The notes: a model not told the origin generated them from the sequence alone. A stretch of DNA of 64,000 nt from Nocardioides marmorisolisilvae (GCF_003725775.1 NZ_RJSG01000003.1:185-64184); one strand, 5' to 3'; numbered from the stretch's first letter, positions 50,756 to 62,440 are shown. Numbers and translations: made by a program.

Positions 50756-51685
50756 CTACTCCTGGGCCGCCACCGGCACCCGGGGTTTCCGCCGGGTCAC
50801 CAGGACGCCGACGATGCAGAGCGCCCCGCCGACGAACGCCAGGGCCGGGGGCACCTCGTCGAGCAGCAGCCAGGCCATCACCGCGGCGATGGCCGGTACC
50901 AGGAACGTGGTCAGGGCCTGCTTGCCGGCATCGGTGTAGCGGAGCGCGAAGGCCCAGGTGCTGAAAGCCAGCGCCGTCGGGAACAGTCCGAGGTAGGTGA
51001 TCAGCAGCAGGTTCTTGCCGGACCCGTGCTGGACCACGTCGACCAGGTCGCCGGCCCACGGCAGGCAGACCACGACCCCGATCCAGCAGGCGTAGGTGGT
51101 CACCTCGAGGCCGGAGAGGCGGCGGAGCAGCACCTTCTGGCAGACCACACCGATCGCGTACGTCGCCGCGGCGAGCAGCGAGAGCAGCACGCCGTCGAGG
51201 TCCGATCCCCCGTCGCCGCGCATCGCGCTGCCGATCACGACGACGCCGCCGAAGGCGATCGCCATGCCGAGCAGCAGGTAGCCGGTGAGCTTCTCGCCGA
51301 GGAACAGCGCCGCCAGCAGCGCGATCAGGATCGGTCCGACCTGGACCACCATCGCCGCGGTCGCGGCATCGATCTTCTGCTCGCTCGCGTTCAGCGCCAG
51401 GTTGTAGATCCCGAACCAGGCGATGCCGCAGCCCAGGAGCAGCAGCACCTCGTTGCGGGTGAACCGGGTCCGGGGCGCGCGGGCCAGCAGCAGGGACAGC
51501 GCGACAGCCGCGATCAGCAATCGACCCAGCGACAGCGCCCCCGCGGTGACGTCGTGGCCGAGGTGCCGGATGGCGACGAAGGCCGAGGCCCACAGCAGCA
51601 GGGTCACCCCGATCGCGGCCACCGGCTGCCAGGCCGGCGGCGTACCGGTCGCAGTGGGTTCGGCGGTGCGCGGCGTCGTGGTCAC
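50756..51685 (-). CDS. EamA/DMT-family transporter
   Basis: 309 residues from GTG 51685. Ten hydrophobic segments in two repeated EamA halves; landmarks are LLLWASAFVAIRHLGHDV, IAWFGIYNLALNASEQKID, LGEKLTGYLLLGM, then ATYAIGVVCQKVLLRRLSG and LFPTALAFSTWAFALRY, LLDEVPPALAFVGG. Drug/metabolite exporters of this family move amino acids, nucleosides or drugs, with no way to tell here. It is the last minus-strand gene before the mshA-YbjN unit; 74 bases separate them. Confidence 0.92.
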   Translation of the reverse strand: MTTTPRTAEPTATGTPPAWQPVAAIGVTLLLWASAFVAIRHLGHDVTAGALSLGRLLIAAVALSLLLARAPRTRFTRNEVLLLLGCGIAWFGIYNLALNASEQKIDAATAAMVVQVGPILIALLAALFLGEKLTGYLLLGMAIAFGGVVVIGSAMRGDGGSDLDGVLLSLLAAATYAIGVVCQKVLLRRLSGLEVTTYACWIGVVVCLPWAGDLVDVVQHGSGKNLLLITYLGLFPTALAFSTWAFALRYTDAGKQALTTFLVPAIAAVMAWLLLDEVPPALAFVGGALCIVGVLVTRRKPRVPVAAQE

Positions 51686-51759
51686 ACGGCCGAATCTAGG
51701 TGAGCGAGGAGCCCGGCGGCACGCGGATTTCGGCCGTCGTGCGTTGATATCCGGACGAC

Positions 51760-52257
51760 TCAGTCAGCGGCCTGGCCGGCTTCGAGCCAGCCCCGGAACG
51801 CCTCGAGGTTCGCGGTCGACTCCCCGTTGGCGATCCGCCACTCCCACTCCTTGCGGATCGAGGAGGCGAAGCCGAGCTCGAGCAGCACGTTGAACGACTC
51901 GTCGGCATAGCTGAGCACCGAGCCGAGGAGGCGGTCGACCTCGTCGGGGCTGACCACGCTCAACGGCAGCCGGGCGTCGAGGAAGATGTCGCCGACCGCG
52001 TCCAACGCGAACGCCATCCCGAACAGCTTCATGTTCCGCTCGAGCATCCAGCGGTAGACGGCCTCGAAGTTCTCGTCCGGCTTGCGGCAGACGAACGCGT
52101 GCACGCTGAGCGCGTGCGCCCCGACCTCGAGCCGCACCGGCGTCTTGAGCTTGCGCTCGCCCGGAAGCACGACGTCGAAGACCCCGGGGCTCGGCTCCTC
52201 GTGCTCGAGCTCGCCGTCGGTGAGGACCTGCCGGATGACGGCGGCGGCGTCGGTCAT
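51760..52257 (-). CDS. YbjN domain protein
   Basis: 165 residues from ATG 52257, which overlaps the mshA stop as ATGA. The YbjN fold core is [37 protein letters not shown] and a C-terminal helix. The mshA-YbjN order is the same as M. tuberculosis Rv0486-Rv0487. In E. coli YbjN overexpression affects motility and stress genes, but no molecular role is known. Coupling to mshA suggests a function linked to mycothiol or its control (inference). Confidence 0.9.
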   Translation of the reverse strand: MTDAAAVIRQVLTDGELEHEEPSPGVFDVVLPGERKLKTPVRLEVGAHALSVHAFVCRKPDENFEAVYRWMLERNMKLFGMAFALDAVGDIFLDARLPLSVVSPDEVDRLLGSVLSYADESFNVLLELGFASSIRKEWEWRIANGESTANLEAFRGWLEAGQAAD

Positions 52258-53564
52258 CGGACCTCGACGCCCATCCGCGCGACCGCGCGCTGGTAGACCG
52301 CGAGGGTCTCGTCGGCGGTGCGCTCCCAGCTGAACCCGGCCGCCTGGCCGACGGCGCCGACCGAGAGCGCGGCGCGCAGGTCCGGGGACGCGATCACCGA
52401 GGCGAACACCCGGGCGTAGTCGGCCGGGTCGTGGCCCTCGATCAGGAAGCCGGACCGGCCGTCGTCGACCGCGGTGGTCAGGCCACCGACGGCAGCGGCG
52501 ACGACCGGGGTGCCGACCGCCTGGGCCTCCACGGCGACCAGCCCGAAGCTCTCGTTGTACGACGGCACGCAGACCAGCGTCGCCGCGGCGTACCAGTCGA
52601 CGAGCTCGTCGCGACGCACCGGCGGCACGAAGCGGACGATGTCGGCGATGCCGAGCGAGGCGGCGAGGTCGACGAGCGCTGTGGGGTGCTCCAGCCCGCT
52701 GCCCGACGGGCCGCCGACCACGGCGACCACCAGGCGCTCGCGCAGTCCGGGCTCGCGCTGCAGCAGCTCGGCGGCCGCACGGAGCAGGACGTCGGGGGCC
52801 TTCAGCGGCTGGATCCGGCCGACGAAGGCGAGCACGGCGGCGTCCTGGCGCAGCCCGAGCCGGGCACGGGCCGCCGCCATCGACGTCGGGCGGAACTTGT
52901 CCAGGTCGACGCCGGGGTGGACCACCTCGACCCGCTCGGGGTCCGCGCCGTAGCTGGTGACCAGGTCGGCGGCCTCCGCCGCGGTGTTGGCGATCAGCAT
53001 GTCGGCGGCCGCGACGACCTGCTCCTCACCGATGACGCGGGCCTGCGGCTCCGGGGTGTCGCCCTCCGCCAGCAGACCGTTCTTCACCTTGGCCATGGTG
53101 TGCATCGAGTGCACCAGCGGCACGCCCCAGCGGTCGCGGGCGAGCGCGCCGACCTGGCCGGAGAGCCAGTAGTGGCTGTGCACCACGTCGTAGTGGCCGA
53201 GGTCGAACTGCGCCTCGGCGCGCAGCACCTCCCGGGCGAAGACGCAGAGCTGGCCGGGGAGCTCGTCCTTGGCCAGGCCCTCGAACGGTCCGGCCACGAT
53301 GTGCCGCACGTTCACGCCCGGCTCGACCGGGACCAGCGGCGGCAGCTGCGAGTCGGTCGCGCGGGTGAAGATGTCGACCTCGATGCCGCGGGCCGCCAGG
53401 CGGCGGGCCACCTCGGTGACGTAGACGTTCATGCCTCCGGCGTCACCGGTGCCCGGCTGGTCCAGCGGCGAGGTGTGCAGGCTGATCATCGCGAGTCGGC
53501 GCAGCGGCCCACGCCCGGACACCAGGTCCGCGACGGGAGCAGCACCGAGCACGAGATCGGTCAT
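52254..53564 (-). CDS. mshA: D-inositol-3-phosphate glycosyltransferase (mycothiol synthesis)
   Basis: 436 residues from ATG 53564, with GGAGGTGA seven bases upstream. A GT4 enzyme adding N-acetylglucosamine to inositol-3-phosphate, the first step of mycothiol. Landmarks: [20 protein letters not shown] near residue 25 (the GDAGG donor loop), [23 protein letters not shown], the [12 protein letters not shown] and [14 protein letters not shown] runs, and [15 protein letters not shown], the GT4 E-x7-E. Mycothiol is the main actinobacterial thiol, supporting the organism call. First gene of the mshA-YbjN pair. Confidence 0.97.
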   Translation of the reverse strand: MTDLVLGAAPVADLVSGRGPLRRLAMISLHTSPLDQPGTGDAGGMNVYVTEVARRLAARGIEVDIFTRATDSQLPPLVPVEPGVNVRHIVAGPFEGLAKDELPGQLCVFAREVLRAEAQFDLGHYDVVHSHYWLSGQVGALARDRWGVPLVHSMHTMAKVKNGLLAEGDTPEPQARVIGEEQVVAAADMLIANTAAEAADLVTSYGADPERVEVVHPGVDLDKFRPTSMAAARARLGLRQDAAVLAFVGRIQPLKAPDVLLRAAAELLQREPGLRERLVVAVVGGPSGSGLEHPTALVDLAASLGIADIVRFVPPVRRDELVDWYAAATLVCVPSYNESFGLVAVEAQAVGTPVVAAAVGGLTTAVDDGRSGFLIEGHDPADYARVFASVIASPDLRAALSVGAVGQAAGFSWERTADETLAVYQRAVARMGVEVR

Positions 53565-53660
53565 CGGTTCACCTCCGCCAGCCACAACGCCAATCACAAC
53601 CGCCTGCGATTCTCTCCCATTCCCGGGAGGATGCGGCCAGCGGGCGAGGCGGTGAAACGG

Positions 53661-54065
53661 TCAGCGGTGGGTCGGGCGGTACCCGTGCGCCCCGTGCACC
53701 TGGGTCGCGGCGCGCCCGCTCAGCACGGCGATGACCAGCACGAGGAGCCCGGCGAGCACCCAGCTGGCCGCATTGGCGCGCCAGCCGCTCCCGGCGTCGT
53801 GGATCGCCTGGTCGACCACCTGCCAGATCGAGATCCCGAGCGCCGGGACCGCGACCGAGACCAGCAGCCGCAGCCAGACCGGCGCCGCCAGCGCCACGCC
53901 GTAGCCGAGCAGCACCAGCGCCCAGACCGCGATCGTGTAGCCGGCGACGGCCAGCAGGCGGTGCCACTCCGGTTCCTGACCGGTGATGAAGGACAGGCCG
54001 CCACCGGCGGCGAGAAGGACCCCTCCCAGGGCTCCGAGGACAGCAGCTCCGAGTCGCGTGCTCAT
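53661..54065 (-). CDS. Small membrane protein, unknown function
   Basis: 134 residues from ATG 54065; an in-frame extension upstream overlaps the antisense SDR gene and is rejected. Four hydrophobic segments: AAVLGALGGVLLAAGGG, LLAVAGYTIAVWALVLLGYGV, LRLLVSVAVPALGISI and WVLAGLLVLVIAVLSG. No recognisable family; no conserved neighbours. It is divergent from the SDR gene (49 bases between the starts), so they may share a regulatory region. Confidence 0.65.
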   Translation of the reverse strand: MSTRLGAAVLGALGGVLLAAGGGLSFITGQEPEWHRLLAVAGYTIAVWALVLLGYGVALAAPVWLRLLVSVAVPALGISIWQVVDQAIHDAGSGWRANAASWVLAGLLVLVIAVLSGRAATQVHGAHGYRPTHR

Positions 54066-54114
54066 GCCAAGATAATTGCTCCGCCGTACCCCGTTCCAAA
54101 CCAGGAGAAACGCG

Positions 54115-54882
54115 TTGAACGCCACTGCATCGTCGAACGCCCGCACCGCCGTCGTCACCGGGGCCAGCAGCGGCATCGGCGAGGCGACCGCCCGGGCCCT
54201 GGCCGCGGACGGCTTCCGGGTGGTCTGCGCCGCTCGGCGCACCGAGCGCGTCGTGGCGCTGGCCGCGGAGATCGGCGGGGTGGCCGTGACCTGCGACGTC
54301 ACCTCGGAGGAGTCGGTGGCCGCCCTCGCCGCCGCGGCCGGCGACCGCGTCGACGTCCTGGTGAACAACGCCGGCGGTGCGTACGGCGCGGACAAGGTGG
54401 AGGGCGCCGACCTGGACGACTGGTCGCAGATGTTCGAGGTCAACGTGCTCGGCGTCGTCCGGGTGACCAAGGCGCTGCTGCCGGCGCTGCGGGCGACCGG
54501 AGGCGGCCTCGTGGTCAACATCGGCTCGACCGCCGGACAGGTCGCCTACGCCGGCGGCGGCGGGTACACCGCGGCCAAGCACGGCCTGCACGCGCTCAGC
54601 CAGACGCTGCGCCTGGAGCTGAACGGCGAGCCGATCCGGGTCACCGAGATCGCCCCCGGGATGGTGCACACCGCGGAGTTCTCGCTGGTCCGCTTCGGCG
54701 ACCAGGACCGGGCCGACGCGGTGTACGCCGACGTGGACCGTCCGCTGGTCGCCGGCGACGTGGCCGAGGCCGTGCGCTGGGTCGCGGGCCTGCCGGAGCA
54801 CGTCAACGTCGACGAGCTGGTGATCCGCCCCGTCGCCCAGGCCGCGCAGCACCAGCTGCACCGCGGGCCGATCTTCGGCTAA
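54115..54882 (+). CDS. Short-chain dehydrogenase/reductase
   Basis: 255 residues from TTG 54115, chosen because AGGAGA lies 6 bases upstream and translation from an earlier ATG would add no family sequence. Rossmann loop VVTGASSGIGEATARAL, NNAGGAYGADK, the catalytic IGSTAGQVAYAGGGGYTAAK (Ser, Tyr, Lys in order) and IAPGMVHT. It is a normal NAD(P)-dependent oxidoreductase of the YdfG/serine-dehydrogenase-like group (similar to 3-hydroxy acid dehydrogenases). Convergent with the amidase gene by 4 bases. Confidence 0.9.
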   Translation: MNATASSNARTAVVTGASSGIGEATARALAADGFRVVCAARRTERVVALAAEIGGVAVTCDVTSEESVAALAAAAGDRVDVLVNNAGGAYGADKVEGADLDDWSQMFEVNVLGVVRVTKALLPALRATGGGLVVNIGSTAGQVAYAGGGGYTAAKHGLHALSQTLRLELNGEPIRVTEIAPGMVHTAEFSLVRFGDQDRADAVYADVDRPLVAGDVAEAVRWVAGLPEHVNVDELVIRPVAQAAQHQLHRGPIFG

Positions 54883-55697
54883 CGCCCGAGGTAGTCGCGG
54901 ATCCCGGCGACCAGGGCCCCGGCGTACCGAGCGCGTCCGACGGGGCTGGTCATCCGTCGCGCGTCACCGGCGTTGCGCATGTTGCCGGCCTCGACCATCG
55001 CGACCGGGACGTCGGACAGGTTCAGCGTCGCCAGGTCCCAGCGCGTGTCCAGCCCGAACCCGTGGTTGATGTAGTTCGACCGCGCGAGGCCGGCGTCGTC
55101 GAACCCGGAGCGCAGCGCGAGCGCCAGCCGGCGGGAGGCCGCCACCACCTCGGTGCTGCGGGCGTTCCGTGCAGCCGGGGTGATCACGTGGAACCCGTGA
55201 CCGTAGGCGGGGGCCCCGTCCGCGTGCAGGCTGACGGTGAGGTCGGCGTGCACCGTGGCTCCGAACCGGCCGCGCTGGTCGACGCACGGCCCCCAGGCGG
55301 ACTCGCTGTTGGTGGTGCGGTCGAGCAGCACGGTCGCGCCGAGCTTCTCCAGGCGCGCCTGGACCAGGCGCATCACCGTGTAGTTGAACGTCGCCTCGGG
55401 GTAGCCGCCGTTGGTCTCGGTGCCGGTGGTGTTGCACTGCTTCACGAACCCGCCGGCCGGCACCAGCCGCTGGATCATGGCCGGGAACCGGCCGTTGCCG
55501 AGCTGGTGGCCGGGGTCCAGGGCGATCCGTACGCCGGCCAGCGGCAGCTCGGGCGCGGCGACTCGCGGCGCGGCCGCCACCGGCGGAACCGGGACGCCCG
55601 GGTCGGTCGGACGCTGGGCCGATGACGGGCCGGGCGCTGACGCGACCAGCGCGACCGCACCGGCCGCGGCGGCCAGGAGCGCGGCCGCCTTGGCCAT
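54879..55697 (-). CDS. N-acetylmuramoyl-L-alanine amidase (Amidase_3, Rv3717-like)
   Basis: 272 residues from ATG 55697; the start lacks a good ribosome site and GTG 55742 is possible. Residues 1-27 form a signal peptide (AAALLAAAAGAVALVAS). The catalytic Amidase_3 domain follows: LDPGHQLGN (His64, zinc), GGYPEATFN (Glu101), SLHADG (His158) and MVEAGNMRN (Glu237, general base). The enzyme cuts the muramyl-peptide amide bond of peptidoglycan. Its cysteine pair is as in the M. tuberculosis Rv3717 enzyme. Convergent with the SDR gene; downstream of the phosphatase gene on the same strand. Confidence 0.9.
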   Translation of the reverse strand: MAKAAALLAAAAGAVALVASAPGPSSAQRPTDPGVPVPPVAAAPRVAAPELPLAGVRIALDPGHQLGNGRFPAMIQRLVPAGGFVKQCNTTGTETNGGYPEATFNYTVMRLVQARLEKLGATVLLDRTTNSESAWGPCVDQRGRFGATVHADLTVSLHADGAPAYGHGFHVITPAARNARSTEVVAASRRLALALRSGFDDAGLARSNYINHGFGLDTRWDLATLNLSDVPVAMVEAGNMRNAGDARRMTSPVGRARYAGALVAGIRDYLGR

Positions 55698-55773
55698 CAC
55701 GGCGCGAGCGTCCGAGCGCACGAGCTTGCTCGATGCCGAGGACACGAAGCGCCGTTGACGAGCGGAGCGAGGA

Positions 55774-56325
55774 TCATCGATCCAAGCCCTTGGCGATGCG
55801 CTGGACGGCCTCGTTGATCGCGGTGGCCGCGGCGGCGTGGATCTCCGCACCCCGGCGGAACGGGTCGGGCACGTCCTGCTCGACGTTGCCGGCGGCCGAG
55901 CGGTGCGCCCCGGCCCACCGGACCAGCTCCTCGGCACTGCTGCCCTCGCCCATGTCGGAGAGGGCCGCGAACTCGAGGATCGTGAAGGTCCGGCGCAGCG
56001 CACCCGGGTTCTCGGCCAGGACCTGCGAGCGCAGGTCGCGGGTGGCGGTCAGCACCAGGTCGGCGTCCTCGATCATCTCGGGGAGCAGCTGGCGGGCCGC
56101 GAAGCCCTTGGAGTTGCCCCCGAAGCCCTCCAGCTCGGCCGCGGCGTACTTGCTCATCGCGTAACCGACCATCGCCCCGACACCGGCGCTGCTGACCGCG
56201 AACCGGTCTGAGGGCAGGCGCGCAGCCAGCAGGCGCTCACCCACCGGGGAGCGGCAGACGTTGCCGATGCACACGAACAGCACCCGGAAGACCGGGGCCT
56301 GATTCGCTGCTGGCAAAGAGGACAT
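55774..56325 (-). CDS. Low-molecular-weight protein-tyrosine-phosphatase-like protein
   Basis: 183 residues from ATG 56325. The phosphatase loop FVCIGNVCRSPVGER has the C-x5-R motif (Cys19, Arg25). The conserved C-terminal acid is in DVPDPFRRG (general acid Asp). Such proteins are tyrosine phosphatases (Wzb/PtpA type) or arsenate reductases; the SSAGVGA and DADLVLTA runs fit the former. With the sugar-phosphate transferase 3 kb away it may regulate exopolysaccharide export (inference). The amidase gene follows on the same strand. Confidence 0.88.
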   Translation of the reverse strand: MSSLPAANQAPVFRVLFVCIGNVCRSPVGERLLAARLPSDRFAVSSAGVGAMVGYAMSKYAAAELEGFGGNSKGFAARQLLPEMIEDADLVLTATRDLRSQVLAENPGALRRTFTILEFAALSDMGEGSSAEELVRWAGAHRSAAGNVEQDVPDPFRRGAEIHAAAATAINEAVQRIAKGLDR

Positions 56326-56416
56326 GCGATCCACGATAGACTTCGGGGTCGTCGTTCGACGCACTCTCACCGATACACGTGACCCGTCTCACCCCTGCCC
56401 GAAAGGCACCAGCAGC

Positions 56417-58318
<1,902 letters not shown>

Positions 58319-58328
58319 GCACAGAGCT

Positions 58329-58378
58329 CGTCAGGTTTCGACAAGCTCAACCAACACGGCTGGAAGGCTCAACCACCG
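58329..58378. repeat. Dispersed intergenic repeat, CGTCAGGTTTCGACA copy
   Basis: Contains CGTCAGGTTTCGACAAGCTC and AACCA, then GGCTCAACCACCG, as in the copies near 32241 and 44564. It occupies the gap between typA and the convergent lipoprotein gene. Confidence 0.7.
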
Positions 58379-58389
58379 TCCGGAGCACC

Positions 58390-59439
58390 TCAACCACCGA
58401 GGCGGTCGTAGACCGAGTTGTAGACCGAGCCCTGGGTGACCTTCGACGGCTTGTTCGCCGGGGTGTCCGCCTCGCAGCTGATCGCGTAGCGACCGACCGC
58501 ATCGGGCCAGGCGTTCACGTCGATCTCGGCGACGCCGCTGAGGCGTGGGTCTGACGAGACCGACCGCAGGTACGCCGTACAGGCCTGGTCGAGCGGGGCG
58601 TAGAAAGCCGCACCCTCGTCCAGGTAGGCACCGCCGGACGACCGACGCAGGGCGCTGTGACCCGGGAACAGGCCGCTGGCCACAGCTCCGCTGACGTCGA
58701 GGTAGGCGATCCGCTCGCGGTCGTGAGGACGGGCGCAGTCGACGTAGATCCGCGGCCCGCTGGCGATGCAGGTGCGCAGCACCGTCGGCAGCGAGCTGGT
58801 GCGCAGGGCGGCGTACCGGAGCGGGCTCGGTTCGTCCTGGACGAGCAGGCACGCGAACAGGCGTTGCCCGCGCTGCCACTGCTCGAGGGTGGCGGGAGCC
58901 CAGGTGGTGCGGTAGCCGGCGGGCAGCGCGGGTTGGAGCGAGGCTCCGGCGACGCCGCTGCGGGTGGCTGCCGACGACAGCGTGTCGTCCATGCAGGCCT
59001 GGTTCACCGCGGCCGAGAGCAGCGCGAAGTCGAGCGTCTGCGTCCGCATCAGCTGCCCGTAGTCGCTGACCAGCGGCGTGACCGCGGCCGCCTGCACCAG
59101 CCGGTACACCTCGATCGCGTGCTTGGCCGAGCAACGCCGCTTCTCCAGGAACGCGGGCCGGTCCTTCGTCGCGTACGCCGCGTCGAAGTAGGAGATCGCG
59201 AACGTGGCGGCCAGCTTCAGCGCGAGCTGCGGGTCCTCGCCGAGCAGCTCACCCGTCCAGCACGTCCCTGCCGCGAGGTTCAGCGTGGTGGCCGGACGTG
59301 CAGGTGCCGGCTGCGGGCCGGTGACGACCGGAGCGGTGGCGCCGAAGCTCTCCTCGGGTGCGGGGATCGCGCTCCCCATCGAGCAGCCGGTGAGCAGCAC
59401 GCCAGCAGCAGCCAGGCTCCCGACCACTCGCCAGCGCAT
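58390..59439 (-). CDS. Lipoprotein with septum-formation-like domain
   Basis: 349 residues from ATG 59439. Signal peptide with lipobox VLLTGC (Cys19). The mature region carries several cysteines, with [16 protein letters not shown] matching the Septum_form domain pattern (CxxPHxxE), as in the M. tuberculosis family. Two copies of a Cys-rich motif ([10 protein letters not shown] and VLRTCIASG) are seen. It acts outside the membrane; an exact role in septum formation is not shown. It is 7 bases downstream of the sugar transferase gene on the same strand. Confidence 0.82.
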   Translation of the reverse strand: MRWRVVGSLAAAGVLLTGCSMGSAIPAPEESFGATAPVVTGPQPAPARPATTLNLAAGTCWTGELLGEDPQLALKLAATFAISYFDAAYATKDRPAFLEKRRCSAKHAIEVYRLVQAAAVTPLVSDYGQLMRTQTLDFALLSAAVNQACMDDTLSSAATRSGVAGASLQPALPAGYRTTWAPATLEQWQRGQRLFACLLVQDEPSPLRYAALRTSSLPTVLRTCIASGPRIYVDCARPHDRERIAYLDVSGAVASGLFPGHSALRRSSGGAYLDEGAAFYAPLDQACTAYLRSVSSDPRLSGVAEIDVNAWPDAVGRYAISCEADTPANKPSKVTQGSVYNSVYDRLGG

Positions 59440-59446
59440 CGCCGAC

Positions 59447-60928
59447 CTAGTACGCGCCGTGGGAGACGATGACCGCCTTGACGGTCCGCAGGATGATGAC
59501 CAGGTCGATGACCATCGACCAGTTGTCGACGTAGTAGAGGTCGAGTCGGACCGACTCCGCCCAGGTCAGGTCGGAACGACCGGAGACCTGCCACAGGCCG
59601 GTCATGCCCGGCCGGACCAGCATCCGGCGGTGGGTGTCCTTCTCGAACAGCTCGACCTCGGCAGGGAGCCGCGGTCGGGGACCGACCAGGCTCATCTCCC
59701 CGCGGAAGACGTTGACCAGCTGCGGCAGCTCGTCGATCGAGTACTTGCGGATGAACCGTCCGAACCGGGTGATCCGCGGGTCGTTGGCCATCTTGAAGAG
59801 GACCTCGTCGGACTCGTTGTGCTCGGCGAGATCGGCCTTCAACGCATCGGCGTTCACGATCATCGAGCGGAACTTGACCATCTGGAACTCTTCGCCGTTG
59901 ATGCCGACGCGGGTCTGCCGGTAGAAGATCGGCCCCCGGTCCTGCAGCCAGATGATCAGCCCGGTGACGAACAGCAGCGGCGAGAGGAACGTGACCACCG
60001 CGGTCGCCGCGGTGAGGTCGAAGATGCGCTTCATCCAGCCGCCGGCGCGGTCGCTCTGCGGCTCCTCGACCTGCACGAACGGCAGTCCCGCGACGTGGCG
60101 CATGTGCACGCGCGGGCCGGCGATGTCGGTCAGCGCCGGCACCACGAGCATGTCGAGGTCGAGACCCTGGAGCTCCCAGCCCAGGCGACGCAGGTCGGCG
60201 CCGGAGGAGTAGGAGCCACCTGCCACGATCACGCCGTCGGCGCCGGTGTCGATGGCGACCCGACGGACGTCCTCGATGTCGCCGAAGACCGGGACACCGA
60301 TGTGCGAGGTGTCCTGGCCGCCGGGCACGCACATGCCGACCAGGCGGTAGCCCATCCACGGCGCGCGGGCGAGGACCTCGACGATCTCGGCGATGGCGGT
60401 CGGTGAGCCGACGGCGATCATCCGGATCGAGAGCCGGCCCTCACGGCGCGCGCTGTGCAGCGTCTGGCGGTCGATGTAGCGGACCAGCAGCAGCAGCGGC
60501 GCACCGAGCGCCAGGAAGATGATCGGGTAGCCGCGGGTCGGCTGGTTGTAGGACAGGAAGCCGCCCATGCAGGCGATGCCGAAGGTCACCGCCGAGGCGA
60601 TCGTGATCGCGCGGAACTCCTCGAACCCGGCCCCGTAGTTGCGGGTGCGGTAGGCGCCGAAGAGCACCAGCATCAGCAGCCAGATCGCGATCAGGCCCGG
60701 TCCGAGCAGCGGCGCCCAGTGGAACGGGTACGGCGGCTCGGCCCAGTACTTGTCGACCGAGCGCTGCCACTCCCAGGCAAGCACCGAGGTCACGAACAGC
60801 ACGCCGGCGTCGAGCAGGAAGACGCCGATCAGCATGTTGCGGATGCGCTGGTTCAGCCGCTGCCGCTTGGGCACGTCGGGATCGATGAACTGGCTCTGCC
60901 CGGTCTCGTCGGCCACGTCGCTGCTCAT
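59447..60928 (-). CDS. Polyprenyl-phosphate sugar-1-phosphate transferase (exopolysaccharide initiation)
   Basis: 493 residues from ATG 60928. Five transmembrane helices (about 30-50, 70-90, 105-125, 130-145, and at about 295), a Rossmann-like CoA-binding-type domain (about 150-270, IRMIAVGSPTAIAEIVEVLA), and the C-terminal bacterial sugar transferase domain with KRIFDLTAAT, QTRVGINGEEFQMVKFRSM and the motif RKYSIDELPQLVNVFRGEMS, SLVGPRPRLPAEVELF. Enzymes of this WbaP/WcaJ type move a sugar phosphate from a UDP-sugar to undecaprenyl phosphate, starting exopolysaccharide or glycan synthesis. Overlaps DUF2516 by 4 bases; followed by the septum lipoprotein. Confidence 0.93.
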   Translation of the reverse strand: MSSDVADETGQSQFIDPDVPKRQRLNQRIRNMLIGVFLLDAGVLFVTSVLAWEWQRSVDKYWAEPPYPFHWAPLLGPGLIAIWLLMLVLFGAYRTRNYGAGFEEFRAITIASAVTFGIACMGGFLSYNQPTRGYPIIFLALGAPLLLLVRYIDRQTLHSARREGRLSIRMIAVGSPTAIAEIVEVLARAPWMGYRLVGMCVPGGQDTSHIGVPVFGDIEDVRRVAIDTGADGVIVAGGSYSSGADLRRLGWELQGLDLDMLVVPALTDIAGPRVHMRHVAGLPFVQVEEPQSDRAGGWMKRIFDLTAATAVVTFLSPLLFVTGLIIWLQDRGPIFYRQTRVGINGEEFQMVKFRSMIVNADALKADLAEHNESDEVLFKMANDPRITRFGRFIRKYSIDELPQLVNVFRGEMSLVGPRPRLPAEVELFEKDTHRRMLVRPGMTGLWQVSGRSDLTWAESVRLDLYYVDNWSMVIDLVIILRTVKAVIVSHGAY

Positions 60929-61233
60929 CGGCGCCGCGTGACTGCGGCCAGCGCCGGCTTCACGTCGACCAGGTACACGAACGCGGCGACGGTGCCGATC
61001 AGCGACAGCAGTCCGTACGGGCGCTGGTCGTTGTAGACGACGGCGGGAATGATGTGCGCGGCGAAGGCCAGGCCGGTGATCCAGAGCCACGCGGTCTTGG
61101 TCTGCTTGTCGGCCGCGGGGAACGCAGCGGCCGGACGGGTCAGCGCGTCGATGAGCGCCCACATCTTCACGACGGTCAGCGCGAGAAAGATCAGCCCCAG
61201 GACGGAGCTCTCGAGCTGGAAGGTCTGCACCAC
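60925..61233 (-). CDS. DUF2516 family membrane protein
   Basis: 102 residues from GTG 61233 (GTG 61230 also possible). Three transmembrane segments: [42 protein letters not shown] and [21 protein letters not shown]2516 proteins follow hbhA in mycobacteria (Rv0475-Rv0476) and the same order is kept here, with a terminator between. Function unknown. It is coupled to the sugar-phosphate transferase downstream (ATGA overlap). Confidence 0.87.
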   Translation of the reverse strand: MVQTFQLESSVLGLIFLALTVVKMWALIDALTRPAAAFPAADKQTKTAWLWITGLAFAAHIIPAVVYNDQRPYGLLSLIGTVAAFVYLVDVKPALAAVTRRR

Positions 61234-61303
61234 CCCAGCCTAGAGTGCGCGCGCTGCGCCGTCCCGACTACCGGGACATGTCGGCTCGGATGTCGAGACA
61301 CGG

Positions 61304-61335
61304 AAGAGCCCCCGGGCGGCGACCCGGGGGCTCTT
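61304..61335 (-). terminator. Strong terminator after hbhA
   Basis: Perfect 13-bp arms (61304-61316 and 61323-61335) with a 6-base loop, 36 bases after the hbhA stop. The CTCTT end is followed on the minus strand by CCGTGTC rather than a T-run. Confidence 0.8.
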
Positions 61336-61371
61336 CGTTCGACGCGGATCAGACGATCCGCACCGGTGCGA

Positions 61372-61962
61372 TCAGGAAGCCTTCTTGGCGGCAGCCTTCT
61401 TCGCGGGGGCCTTCTTGGCCGGAGCCTTCTTGGCCGGAGCCTTCTTGGCAGCGGTCTTGGTGGCCGGAGCCTTCTTGGCGACCTTCTTCGCGACCTTCTT
61501 GGCCTTCACGTTCGCAACAGCCTTGACGCCGTCCTTGCGGACCGCGGCGACGAACTTCTCACCCTTGGCGGCGAGGTCGGCGTAGGTGCTGTTCAGCTCC
61601 TCGAGGGCCTCGTTCAGCTTGGCCTCGAACTTCGCCGGGAACTCCTTGGCGTCCTTCTGCAGGTCCGCGATGCGGGCCTCGAACTTGGCCTGGGCGTCCT
61701 TGGCGTCGGCCTGCAGCTTCTCCACGCGGGCCTTGGCGTCCGCCTGGACCTTCTTGGTGTCGAAGTCGACCTTCGAGGCACGCGCCTGGGCGCTCTTCGC
61801 GTCGGCCTGCAGCTTCTCGATGCGGGCCTGGGCGACCTTCTGGGCCTCGGTGGCGTAGCCACGGGCGTACTCGACAGCGAGCTCGGTGGCGCCGGCGACG
61901 GCGAACAGCGGCTTCACGGCCTCGGTCTTGATCTGCTCGGCATTGAACTGGGTCTTAGCCAT
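61372..61962 (-). CDS. HbhA-like heparin-binding protein with Lys-rich tail
   Basis: 196 residues from ATG 61962, with AAGGAAA before. A long coiled-coil region (about 10-150) built from [19 protein letters not shown]-like heptads is followed by a Lys/Ala/Pro tail from about 150 ([16 protein letters not shown], then [15 protein letters not shown]), as in mycobacterial HBHA (Rv0475), where methylated tail lysines bind heparan sulfate and host cells. In environmental actinobacteria a role in aggregation or DNA/cell-surface binding is more likely (inference). Its gene follows the HTH gene by one base, as in Rv0474-Rv0475. Confidence 0.88.
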   Translation of the reverse strand: MAKTQFNAEQIKTEAVKPLFAVAGATELAVEYARGYATEAQKVAQARIEKLQADAKSAQARASKVDFDTKKVQADAKARVEKLQADAKDAQAKFEARIADLQKDAKEFPAKFEAKLNEALEELNSTYADLAAKGEKFVAAVRKDGVKAVANVKAKKVAKKVAKKAPATKTAAKKAPAKKAPAKKAPAKKAAAKKAS

Positions 61963-61963
61963 C

Positions 61964-62440
61964 TCAATTTCCTTCGGTTGGGTTCGCCGACACGGAGTCA
62001 TCCGGCCGGACGTCGGTGGGGTTTTCTGTGGGGGTGGTGGTGCTCGGAGCGTCAGTGCTCTCGTCCTGCTCGGTCGCCGTGCTCGCGTTCTCAGCCCGGA
62101 AGGACTGGTACACCGCGAGCAGGGCCTGCTTCTGCTTCTCCGTGAGACCGGGGTCAGCAAGAACAGCAAGCTCCACGGAACGGACCTGGTCGTCGTCCGG
62201 GTTGAGGATCCCGGCCTGGACGTAGACCTGCTCCGCGGAGATCCGAAGTGCCTTGGCAAGCTGCTGCAGCACCTCGGCCGACGGCCGGCGAAGACCGCGT
62301 TCGATCTGGCTCAGGTAGGGGTTCGAGACCCCCGCCAACTCGGCGAGCTGACGCAGGGACATCTCGGCGGCTACCCGCTGCTCGCGCAGGTACCCTCCGA
62401 GCGTCTCGACGGTCATCCCGACCTTGGATTTCTTGGCCAC
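61964..62440 (-). CDS. XRE-family helix-turn-helix protein (Rv0474-like)
   Basis: 158 residues from GTG 62440, behind AAGGAT. The HTH is TLGGYLREQRVAAEMSLRQLAE and LAGVSNPYLSQIERGLRRPSA (about 15-65), with the recognition helix NPYLSQIERG. The middle is a helical linker (LTEKQKQALLAVYQSFRAE), and the C-terminal 40 residues are acidic and disordered. It is translated just ahead of hbhA (stop and start one base apart). Likely autoregulator: TTGCTAGC repeats lie directly upstream. Confidence 0.9.
   Translation of the reverse strand: MAKKSKVGMTVETLGGYLREQRVAAEMSLRQLAELAGVSNPYLSQIERGLRRPSAEVLQQLAKALRISAEQVYVQAGILNPDDDQVRSVELAVLADPGLTEKQKQALLAVYQSFRAENASTATEQDESTDAPSTTTPTENPTDVRPDDSVSANPTEGN

Noticed and set aside
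52431-55625. A 1064-codon open frame on the plus strand
   Set aside because: It runs antisense to mshA and through the small membrane protein and SDR genes, and its Arg/Gly/Ala-rich translation shows no family. Long open antisense frames are normal at this GC.
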